DNA of 33,676 bases from CAZQRW01 sp964596115 (GTDB lineage Bacteria > Hydrothermota > UBA3072 > B12-G15), in contig CAZQRW010000019.1 of assembly GCA_964596115.1 (NCBI GenBank), positions 1 through 33,676 on the forward strand. The letters run 5' to 3'. The notes under the pieces were generated by a model. It was not told the DNA's origin, ran no database searches, and worked only from the letters and a program-made list of their open reading frames with translations. Positions 17,844 to 24,778 of the stretch are shown piece by piece. Positions within the stretch are counted from its first letter, which is position 1. Each line of letters begins with the position of its first letter. The translations under genes and the position numbers were made by a program.

Positions 17844-17871
17844 ATTATAGGAAAATTTTCACCCCCGTCAA
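17844..17871 (-). promoter_or_regulatory. promoter of tRNA-Leu
   Basis: On the minus strand, TTGACG (17871-17866) and a perfect TATAAT (17849-17844) are separated by 16 bases. The predicted start, near 17837, is a few bases before the mature tRNA 5' end at 17832. The -35 box lies only 7 bases outside the left inverted repeat of the neighbouring transposase element. Confidence 0.8.
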
Positions 17872-17878
17872 CCCCCTC

Positions 17879-17910
17879 GGTGTCAGTCTCTAAATTTTAA
17901 GTTTTCCCTA
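17879..17910 (+). repeat. left inverted repeat of transposase element
   Basis: This 32-base end begins GGTGTCAGTCTC and pairs with 18874-18905. The first 22 bases match perfectly; mismatches fall at positions 23 (G/A) and 29 (C/T). It lies 53 bases upstream of the transposase start. Confidence 0.85.
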
Positions 17911-17917
17911 CAAATTC

Positions 17918-17947
17918 TTGACTTTATTGTTGACATTCCCGAATAAT
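17918..17947 (+). promoter_or_regulatory. possible transposase promoter
   Basis: TTGACT (17918-17923) and AATAAT (17942-17947) are 18 bases apart, each one base off consensus. A perfect TTGACA (17930-17935) overlaps the spacer but has no good -10 partner. No ribosome site is visible before the transposase ATG at 17964, so translation would be weak or leaderless. Low expression would be normal for a transposase. Confidence 0.3.
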
Positions 17948-17963
17948 CTGATAAGTTGTTTTT

Positions 17964-18887
17964 ATGGGAAGGCCATTAAGAATTGATTTTAAGGGTGCTG
18001 TTCATCATGTTATTGCTAAGGGAAATAGAGGTAACCTAATATTCGAAAATAATTATGACAGAAGAAAGTTTTTGTTCATACTTTCTGATTTAATTAAAAA
18101 ATATAAATTTGTTCTTTATGCCTATTGCCTTATGGATAACCATTTTCATTTACTTGTAGAAACAGGTCATTATTCCCTTTCAGAAATGATGAGACAATTG
18201 TTAACCAGATATGCTGTGTACTATAATAAAAAAAAGAATACAAGTGGACATCTTTTTGGAGATAGATATAAAAGTATCCTTGTTGATAAGGACAATTATT
18301 TTATTACTGTTTTAAGATATATTCACAGAAATCCTACAAAAGCTCATTTGGTAAAAGATATTGCTAATTATAGATGGTCAAGTTACAAAGATTATATTAA
18401 AATGAATAATGATATAGTGGATATCTCGTTTGGAATGTCATATTTTAATGGAGATTTAGGTGAGTTCATTAAATATATGAACGAAGAAAGTGACTTCAAA
18501 TATGTAAGGGTTAAATCACATAATATATACGGGGATAATCAATTTATTCAGAGAACACTTGAATCAATGAAGAAAAATGACAGAAAGGAAGCAAGGGCAA
18601 AAGGGGTATATAATAGTATAGATATTGAAACGATAAATTATTTTTTGATAGAAAAATATGGCGTGAAAATTGAGGAAATTAAAAAGTATGCGCATGATTC
18701 ACTAAAAAAAATTATAATAGTGTTAATGAGGTACAGAGCTCATTATAATTATGATTTGATAGGGAAATTGATGAATATTTCTGCTTCCTGTGCCAGTATG
18801 CATATAAAAAATTACCAGAAGAGAGTGGAAAAGGATCTTAAGGAATTTGATGAATGGATGGAAAAGAGAAAATTAGAGAAAATTTAA
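17964..18887 (+). CDS. REP-associated tyrosine transposase (Y1 HUH, RAYT-like)
   Basis: This 307-residue protein is a Y1_Tnp family single-strand transposase. The first 150 residues carry the family start MGRPLRIDF, the metal-binding H60-F-H62 in CLMDNHFHLL, and the likely catalytic Tyr119 in VLRYIHRNP. The rest (about 230-300) is a helical region with an apparent helix-turn-helix (LIGKLMNISASCASMHIKNY), as in RAYT proteins that add a DNA-binding tail. No frameshift or truncation is seen, so it may be active. Its stop codon (18885-18887) lies inside the right inverted repeat. It is a lone insertion between ligA/tRNA-Leu and iorA. Confidence 0.9.
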   Translation: MGRPLRIDFKGAVHHVIAKGNRGNLIFENNYDRRKFLFILSDLIKKYKFVLYAYCLMDNHFHLLVETGHYSLSEMMRQLLTRYAVYYNKKKNTSGHLFGDRYKSILVDKDNYFITVLRYIHRNPTKAHLVKDIANYRWSSYKDYIKMNNDIVDISFGMSYFNGDLGEFIKYMNEESDFKYVRVKSHNIYGDNQFIQRTLESMKKNDRKEARAKGVYNSIDIETINYFLIEKYGVKIEEIKKYAHDSLKKIIIVLMRYRAHYNYDLIGKLMNISASCASMHIKNYQKRVEKDLKEFDEWMEKRKLEKI

Positions 18888-18905
18888 AATTTAGAGACTG
18901 ACACC
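18874..18905 (-). repeat. right inverted repeat of transposase element
   Basis: Reverse complement of the left end (17879-17910) with 30 of 32 matches. It contains the last four sense codons and the stop of the transposase gene, so the end sequence constrains the protein C-terminus (KLEKI). It ends 34 bases before the iorA start. Confidence 0.85.
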
Positions 18906-18939
18906 ATGGGGTTTTAAAAACTTTTAATGAGGAGGATAT

Positions 18940-20685
18940 ATGGAGATTGAAAAAAGAGCTATACTAAGTGGCAATGAAGCAATTGCAAGGGGGGCTTATG
19001 AGGGTGGGTGTCATGTTGCAACTGCATATCCCGGTACACCAAGTACAGAAATACTGGAGAATATTGCCCAATATAGGGAAATTCATTCAGAATGGTGTAC
19101 CAATGAAAAGGTAGCACTTGAAGTTGCTATAGGTGCCAGTTTTGGTGGTGCAAGGGCGATAGTCGCTATGAAACATGTTGGGCTTAATGTTGCTGCTGAC
19201 CCTTTGTTTTCTCTCTCCTATATAGGGGCTACAGGTGGTATAATAATAGTATCAGCAGATGATCCGGGTATGCATTCTTCGCAGGATGAACAGGATAATA
19301 GAAATTATGCGAAATTTTCAAAGATACCCCTTCTTGAACCATCTGATTCCCAGGAGGCAAAAGATCTTGTATTGGAAGGATTCAAAATAAGCGAAAAATA
19401 TGACACCCCAGTTTTGCTCCGCTCCACAACGAGGATCAGTCATTCAAAGAGCATCGTTAAATTAGGTGCAAGAGAGGAAGTCCCTATTAAATCATATCAT
19501 AAAGATATGCTCAAAAGAGTAATTCTACCTGCCCATGCAAGAAAAAAGCATATATTTGTAGAGGAAAGACTCAAAAGCTTAAAGAAATTCTCTGAAAGGT
19601 TTCCATACAATCGGATAGAGAAAGGAGATAATTCTATTGGTATAATTACCGATTCAGTATCTTATCAGTATGCAAAGGAAATTTTCCCCGATGCAACTAT
19701 ACTGAAGCTTACAATGACCTGGCCTATGCCCGATGAACTTATAAAAACTTTTGCCAGCATGGTAAGAAAAATTTATGTTATAGAGGAGAATGATCCTTTT
19801 ATAGAAGAATATTTAAAAGTAATGGGGATACCTGTTGTGGGGAAGGATAAAATCCCACTATGCCTCGAATTAAATCCATATATTGTAGGTGTAAGCCTTG
19901 GTAAGATTAAAGAAAGGAAGCCCATAGATAAGGGGGATATCCCTCCAAGACCACCAGCATTATGTCCTGGCTGTCCTCATACAGGTGTCTTTAACGTGAT
20001 AAGAAAGCTTAAACTAATAGCTACAGGGGATATAGGTTGCTATACACTTGGTGCGTTGCCTCCATTAAATGCACTCGACACCTGTGTGGAAATGGGTGCA
20101 AGTGTCGGCAATGCCTATGGTATGCAGCTTGCAATGAAAGATGACAAAAATAGGAAGAAAATAATTGGCGTTATTGGAGATTCAACCTTTTTCCATTCTG
20201 GAATCACCAGTTTGATTAACATTTATTATAACAATGGAATTACAACAATTGTTATACTCGATAATAGAACGACAGCAATGACCGGGCATCAAGGATATCC
20301 TGGAACGGGTAAGACTCTTATGGGAATCCCTGGAAGAGAAGTTGATCTTGAAAAGTTTATAAAAGGAATTGGAATTGAAAATGTATACGTTGTTGATCCT
20401 TACAATTTGAAAGAAGTTACTGTGGTTATGAAGAGGGAGATTGAAAGAGATGACCTCTCTGTTATTATTGCTCGTGCACCTTGTGCCCTTCTTCCTGACG
20501 GGATAAAGGAAAAACCTTATTATGTCCTTGCTGATAAATGTACAGGTTGTAAGGTCTGTTTGAAAGTTGGGTGTCCAGCAATATCAATGAGTGGAAATGT
20601 TGCTACGATAAATAAATTTTTCTGTGTGGGATGTAGCCTATGTGCTCAAATATGTCCATTCGACGCAATCAAACAAGTAAATTGA
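18940..20685 (+). CDS. iorA: indolepyruvate:ferredoxin oxidoreductase alpha subunit
   Basis: IorA, with IorB, oxidatively decarboxylates aryl 2-oxoacids such as indolepyruvate to acyl-CoA, reducing ferredoxin. The 581-residue protein has the N-terminal domain (ILSGNEAIARGAYEGG, AYPGTPSTEI), a thiamine-diphosphate-binding region (GDIGCYTLG, then GDSTFFHSG and the NN of NIYYNN), and a C-terminal two-cluster ferredoxin domain. Cysteines 534, 537, 540 and 545 and 562, 565, 568 and 572 would hold two 4Fe-4S clusters. A strong AGGAGG lies before the ATG. No promoter is obvious in the 34 bases after the transposase element. The stop is followed at once by iorB. Confidence 0.95.
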   Translation: MEIEKRAILSGNEAIARGAYEGGCHVATAYPGTPSTEILENIAQYREIHSEWCTNEKVALEVAIGASFGGARAIVAMKHVGLNVAADPLFSLSYIGATGGIIIVSADDPGMHSSQDEQDNRNYAKFSKIPLLEPSDSQEAKDLVLEGFKISEKYDTPVLLRSTTRISHSKSIVKLGAREEVPIKSYHKDMLKRVILPAHARKKHIFVEERLKSLKKFSERFPYNRIEKGDNSIGIITDSVSYQYAKEIFPDATILKLTMTWPMPDELIKTFASMVRKIYVIEENDPFIEEYLKVMGIPVVGKDKIPLCLELNPYIVGVSLGKIKERKPIDKGDIPPRPPALCPGCPHTGVFNVIRKLKLIATGDIGCYTLGALPPLNALDTCVEMGASVGNAYGMQLAMKDDKNRKKIIGVIGDSTFFHSGITSLINIYYNNGITTIVILDNRTTAMTGHQGYPGTGKTLMGIPGREVDLEKFIKGIGIENVYVVDPYNLKEVTVVMKREIERDDLSVIIARAPCALLPDGIKEKPYYVLADKCTGCKVCLKVGCPAISMSGNVATINKFFCVGCSLCAQICPFDAIKQVN

Positions 20686-20696
20686 GGAGGATGATA

Positions 20697-21281
20697 ATGA
20701 ATAATAATAATGTAATTAGTGTATTATTAACAGGGATAGGTGGGCAGGGTATACTTCTTGCATCTGATTTACTTACTATGGTTGCTATGGAAGAGGGCTA
20801 CGATGTAAAAAAAAGTGAAGTCCATGGGATGTCCCAGAGGGGTGGCTCAGTAGAAAGTGCGGTGAGATTTGGTAAGAAGGTGTATTCTCCAATTTTGGCG
20901 CCAGGGATGGCGGATTTTTTGCTTTCTTTTGAGAAACTTGAAGCCCTGAGGACACTTGATTATTTAAATGATAATGGTTTAATTGTTGTAAATGATTATA
21001 AATTTGATCCTCTACCTGTAGCGGCAGGATTAGCAGAATACCCAGGAGATATAATTGATAGAATTAAAAAATATGCAAAGAAGGTTTTTGTCGTTGATGG
21101 CATGAGTGTTGCATTGAGGGCAGGTAGTATGAAGGTGATGAATGTAGTACTTATTGGGGCTATTTCAAAGTTTTTGCCTTTCAAGAACGATGCATGGTTA
21201 AAGGTAATAAAGAAAAGAGTTCCAGAAAAATATGTTGAGTTGAATATTAAAGCCTTTAAACTTGGCTCTGAATTAGTATGA
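20697..21281 (+). CDS. iorB: indolepyruvate:ferredoxin oxidoreductase beta subunit
   Basis: IorB is the pyruvate-ferredoxin-oxidoreductase gamma-type subunit that completes the IorAB enzyme. The 194-residue product has the GIGGQGILLASDLL start and the EVHGMSQRGGSVESAVR motif of the family. The start chosen is ATG 20697, 6 bases after AGGAGG at 20685-20690; an ATG at 20691 abuts the ribosome site and a start at 20640 lies inside iorA, so both are less likely. It overlaps the next small gene by 4 bases (ATGA), suggesting translational coupling. Confidence 0.94.
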   Translation: MNNNNVISVLLTGIGGQGILLASDLLTMVAMEEGYDVKKSEVHGMSQRGGSVESAVRFGKKVYSPILAPGMADFLLSFEKLEALRTLDYLNDNGLIVVNDYKFDPLPVAAGLAEYPGDIIDRIKKYAKKVFVVDGMSVALRAGSMKVMNVVLIGAISKFLPFKNDAWLKVIKKRVPEKYVELNIKAFKLGSELV

Positions 21282-21529
21282 CTCTTTGCATAATTTTTGA
21301 AAAAAGAAGATGGGCTCGCTCATATCTGAAACAGTTGATTAAGGATGGTTATACCAACAGAGGAGAGATATTTAAGATTGATTCAGTTGCTGGTTCTCCC
21401 TATGAGATAACTGAACGGCAAGGCTATGCAGCGATCTTTAGGACAGAGAAAAAGTTGGAAGAAATAAAAGGAATGTTCGACAGAATTTTTCCGCAATCCT
21501 GTTTTAACTATTATATAATTGAAAAATGA
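21278..21529 (+). CDS. small protein of unknown function
   Basis: This 83-residue protein is not recognised. It shows alternating hydrophobic and charged residues, a basic patch (EKRRWARSYLKQ), no membrane segment, no signal peptide and only one internal cysteine motif (QSCF). It looks like a small alpha/beta domain. It is real by context: it overlaps iorB by 4 bases and the next gene by 4 bases, both as ATGA. Whether it serves the IorAB enzyme or the sugar genes after it cannot be told from sequence. Confidence 0.75.
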   Translation: MTLCIIFEKRRWARSYLKQLIKDGYTNRGEIFKIDSVAGSPYEITERQGYAAIFRTEKKLEEIKGMFDRIFPQSCFNYYIIEK

Positions 21530-22488
21530 AATTTTTTCCCCTCATTTCTTTCCTTGTTTCTTTGTCGCTTGTTCCCCTTGCGATAAAAATGGCGAAGAAG
21601 TTCAAAATTATGGATATCCCCGGGGGATTAAAATCCCACGAGAATCCAATTCCTTATCTTGGTGGACTTCCAATTGTTATTGGCTTTTTAATAAATCCCA
21701 TTCTCTATAAAGAGGGTATTCTTTTTCCCCTATCTGTTTTCCTCATTTTCTTACTTGGATTTTTTGATGATATTAAACCACTTTCTCCTTACTCTAAGCT
21801 TATAGTGGAGACGATCTTTGCCACACTGCTTGTTTTTTCTGGAATAAGAACAAGAATCATCTTTTTTTCATTTACCGCTAATGTTATTATTAGCATAATC
21901 TGGATTGTTGGTATTACGAACAGTTTTAATATCATAGATGTTATGGATGGAATTGCTGGGGGAGTCGGTTTTATTGCTGCTACTACACTGACGTTTATAA
22001 CTCTGACTGGTGGAGATATTAATGAAGCACTCGTGGCTGCTGCCCTTGCTGGGAGTATTGCTGGCTTTATTCCATTCAATCTTCCGAAGGCTAAGATATT
22101 TCTTGGTGATGCAGGAAGTTTGACGATAGGGTTCACTCTTTCAGTCATTGCTCTAAGAACATCTTACTCTTTTGCGAATCCAGTAGCAATTGTTGTTCCT
22201 TTATTTATACTCTTTTTCCCAATTTATGATACGTTTTATGTATTTATACAAAGGATCGTAAAGGGGAAAAATCCCCTTAAAGGTTCGCCAGATCATTTTG
22301 TTCTTAAACTAAGAGGGAAAAATTTACCTGTAATAGTGATAGACGCTATCATATATCTTATATCAATTTCACTTTGTGAGGCTTCGTATATAATCACTAA
22401 GGTTGGTTTTAAAGGTGCATTGATTATTCTCTTCATCATTATTGGGATATTTGTAATCGTGGGCACGATACTAAGGGGGGCAACATAA
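21526..22488 (+). CDS. WecA/MraY-family sugar-1-phosphate transferase
   Basis: This polytopic enzyme would attach a sugar phosphate (probably an N-acetylhexosamine-1-P) to a polyprenyl phosphate, the first step of a lipid-linked glycan. The 320-residue protein has about ten membrane segments and the family motifs: GFFDD (D81-D82), N132-x-x-N135-x-x-D138-x-M-D141-G, and FLGDAGSL (D195). The loop GSPDHFVLKL replaces the HHH signature of MraY, placing it in the WecA/TagO/RgpG branch. It overlaps the small gene by 4 bases. Its substrate is not determined by sequence. Confidence 0.88.
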   Translation: MKFFPLISFLVSLSLVPLAIKMAKKFKIMDIPGGLKSHENPIPYLGGLPIVIGFLINPILYKEGILFPLSVFLIFLLGFFDDIKPLSPYSKLIVETIFATLLVFSGIRTRIIFFSFTANVIISIIWIVGITNSFNIIDVMDGIAGGVGFIAATTLTFITLTGGDINEALVAAALAGSIAGFIPFNLPKAKIFLGDAGSLTIGFTLSVIALRTSYSFANPVAIVVPLFILFFPIYDTFYVFIQRIVKGKNPLKGSPDHFVLKLRGKNLPVIVIDAIIYLISISLCEASYIITKVGFKGALIILFIIIGIFVIVGTILRGAT

Positions 22489-23684
22489 ACATAATTATTG
22501 GAGCTGGTATTACAGGACTAAGTATTGCATTTCATTTGAAAAGAAGAGGCAAAAGATTTTTACTTTTTGAGAGAAATGTTCCTGGTGGTTTATGTAGAAC
22601 AAACGAAATAGATGGATTCAGGTTTGATAGAGGTGGACACTTTATCCATTCAAAATCTGATTATGTAAGAAATTTTGTAAGATATATTTTACCCGATATA
22701 GAAGAGCATAAGAGAAAGGCATATATATATTTTAGAAATAGATTGATACCTTATCCCATTCAGTCCAATCTTCCAGGAATGAGATTTGAAGAAAGGTTAT
22801 TTTCAACCTTTTCCTATATGTTTAGGGGGGGAGAAAAAAAATTAAACCTCGAATCGAGTTTTTATAAGACATTTGGACGATTTCTTTCAGAAAAATTTTT
22901 CATTCCCTACAACTCAAAATTGTGGCAGTATCCTCTAAATTATATGACAACAAATGGAATAGGCAGATATATCCCTAAACCAAATCTGTTTGGTTTTCAT
23001 AGTGATTCAGGATATAATCCTGTATTTTTATTCCCAAGGAGAGGGATTGGGGAATTAACAGAGAAGCTTTCTAATGATATAAAATGGAATAAGGGCGAGT
23101 TGAGAGAGATCAGAAAAGGAAAAGTCAAGATTGGAAATAATACATATAAATATAAGAAGTTGGTATTAACAATACCCCTTCCTGATGTAATTAAACTCTT
23201 AGCGAAGGAGGATTCTGGAGGCATTAAGGAAAAATTGAGGTATGTATCAATAATGGTGATAAATATTGGATTTGATGGATATACACCAGTTCCATTTCAT
23301 TGGGTTTATTTTCCTGATGAAAGATTCCCATTTATAAGGGCAGGGTCATTTTCAAATATTTCGTCCTCTATGGCTCCAGATGGGTATTCCTCTTTATGGC
23401 TTGAAGTTCCTTTTACTGGTAGGAAGCCAATAAACATAATAGATGACGCCATAGATATGTTGATTTCTACAGGTATTGTTAAGGGTAAGGTGATATTCTC
23501 CAGCTATGATATATTGGAGTATGCATATGTAATTTTTGATAGAGAAAGGGAGGGAATTCTTAAAAAGATAAAGATGATTCTTGATAAGTATAACATAATT
23601 CTCGCAGGAAGGTTTGCAGAATGGGAGTATACTACAATGGGTTATTCAATCCAAAGGGGGAAGGAATTAGCAGAAAAAATATAG
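22485..23684 (+). CDS. UDP-galactopyranose mutase-like FAD protein (non-standard start)
   Basis: This flavoprotein has the FAD-binding strand-loop NIIIGAGITGLS right at its start, then GGLCRT, FDRGGHFIHS and YPIQSNL, the layout of UDP-galactopyranose mutase and related amine-oxidase-like proteins in polysaccharide clusters. From 22485 it has 399 residues. No ATG, GTG or TTG occurs in frame between the upstream stop (22410) and the glycine loop; the first is TTG 22536, which would delete the loop. The likely start is ATA 22485, 5 bases after AGGGGGG and overlapping the previous stop as ATAA. A change from ATGA to ATAA would explain this. The sugar substrate is unknown. Confidence 0.78.
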   Translation: MNIIIGAGITGLSIAFHLKRRGKRFLLFERNVPGGLCRTNEIDGFRFDRGGHFIHSKSDYVRNFVRYILPDIEEHKRKAYIYFRNRLIPYPIQSNLPGMRFEERLFSTFSYMFRGGEKKLNLESSFYKTFGRFLSEKFFIPYNSKLWQYPLNYMTTNGIGRYIPKPNLFGFHSDSGYNPVFLFPRRGIGELTEKLSNDIKWNKGELREIRKGKVKIGNNTYKYKKLVLTIPLPDVIKLLAKEDSGGIKEKLRYVSIMVINIGFDGYTPVPFHWVYFPDERFPFIRAGSFSNISSSMAPDGYSSLWLEVPFTGRKPINIIDDAIDMLISTGIVKGKVIFSSYDILEYAYVIFDREREGILKKIKMILDKYNIILAGRFAEWEYTTMGYSIQRGKELAEKI

Positions 23685-24778
23685 CTTCTATACAGATGAT
23701 GGCTAAACTTGAACTTGGTGGAGCACAGAAGGTACTTCTCGATTATGCCAGGAGGTTACCCTATATGAACTACATAATTTCAGGCTCTGGAGGGATACTA
23801 TTTGAAGAGGCAGAACGGACGCACAATCATTTTGTTATAGAAGAGTTAAAAAGGGAAATTTTGCCATTGTATGATCTAATCGCTGTAAAAAAAGTCAGAG
23901 CATTACTAAGAGCATTTCTTAATAAATTTGATTATACATTTTTACATACCCATGGCTCTAAGGCAGGAATAATTGGTAGATTGGCATCAGCAAATCTCTC
24001 ACGCAGGCTTATAGTTTTTCACACTGTTCATGGTTTTGCAATAACGCCTTTCAAACCTGTATTAGAAAATTTCATCTATGTAAATGCCGAGAGAATAGCT
24101 GCAAGATTTTGTGATAAAATAATATTCCCTGCAAAAAACCTTATAACCAAGGCGAGAAAATGGAGGATTGGAAAGGAATCTCAATACATATATATTCCGT
24201 ATGGTATAATCGTTCCAGAAAAGGTAAAAAAAGAGAGAGGGAATCGGATAAGGATCGGTACTGTTGGAAATTTTAAGCCTCAAAAAAACCCGCTTGTATG
24301 GGCATTTGTTGCGAAAGAATTGGTAAGAAAATTTAGGAATGTAGAATTTCATTATTTAGGGGATGGGGTTTTAAGGAGTAAAGTTGAGGAAATTATAGGC
24401 AATTCGCCGCGCATATACCTGCATGGATGGTTAAAAAATTCGTATCGATGGTATAAAAAATTTGATGTCTATTTCCTCCCGTCTAGATGGGAAGGGCTTC
24501 CTCTCACAATACTTGAAGCAATGGCACATAAACTTCCTGTTGTTTCAAGTAACGTAGATGGTAATACTGAGGTAGTAATTAATGATTTAACAGGTTATTC
24601 CTGTAGTCCTGATAATATTGAATGTTATATATATTATTTGTCAAAATTAATCAACAACGATAAGAAGAGAGAAAAAATGGGGGAGAACGGAAGAGAAGTA
24701 GTCAGAGAGAATTTTAGCAGGAGCAAAATGATTAAAAATACATCGAATTTATATCGGACTTTTTTGTCAGAATTATGA
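23621..24778 (+). CDS. GT4-family glycosyltransferase
   Basis: This GT-B glycosyltransferase has the N-terminal glycine-rich acceptor loop MMAKLELGGAQKVL, the HTHGSKAG segment, and the C-terminal donor site LPSRWEGLPLTILEAMAHKLPVV with the ExxxxxxE pattern of GT4. It probably adds a sugar to the lipid-linked glycan begun by the gene at 21526. The start at ATG 23621 has AGGAAGG 8 bases upstream and overlaps the FAD gene by 64 bases. The domain itself starts near codon 20, and no better start exists there. It overlaps the next gene by 4 bases (ATGA). Confidence 0.9.
   Translation: MGVYYNGLFNPKGEGISRKNIASIQMMAKLELGGAQKVLLDYARRLPYMNYIISGSGGILFEEAERTHNHFVIEELKREILPLYDLIAVKKVRALLRAFLNKFDYTFLHTHGSKAGIIGRLASANLSRRLIVFHTVHGFAITPFKPVLENFIYVNAERIAARFCDKIIFPAKNLITKARKWRIGKESQYIYIPYGIIVPEKVKKERGNRIRIGTVGNFKPQKNPLVWAFVAKELVRKFRNVEFHYLGDGVLRSKVEEIIGNSPRIYLHGWLKNSYRWYKKFDVYFLPSRWEGLPLTILEAMAHKLPVVSSNVDGNTEVVINDLTGYSCSPDNIECYIYYLSKLINNDKKREKMGENGREVVRENFSRSKMIKNTSNLYRTFLSEL

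Larger units (their letters stand above)
17879..18905 (+). mobile_element. RAYT/IS200-like element with 32-bp inverted ends
   Basis: Two inverted repeats bound a single transposase gene. The left end, 17879-17910, starts GGTGTCAGTCTC. The right end, 18874-18905, is its reverse complement with 30 of 32 positions matching; the outermost 22 match perfectly. Just outside, CCCC and GGGG with an adjacent AA/TT continue a patchy pairing. No target duplication is visible, as expected for HUH transposition. True IS200/IS605 ends are hairpins rather than long inverted repeats; opposed REP-like ends around a RAYT gene fit better. The element sits between the tRNA-Leu promoter and iorA. Confidence 0.75.

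Noticed and set aside
18898..18928. Outward promoter from the right transposon end (CTGACA at 18898, TTTAAT at 18923) driving iorA
   Set aside because: The spacing is 19 bases, and the start it predicts (near 18935) would fall after the iorA ribosome site, leaving no usable leader.
22536..23684. TTG 22536 as start of the flavoprotein gene
   Set aside because: It would remove the FAD-binding GAGITG loop that is encoded in the same frame just upstream, and no ribosome site precedes it.
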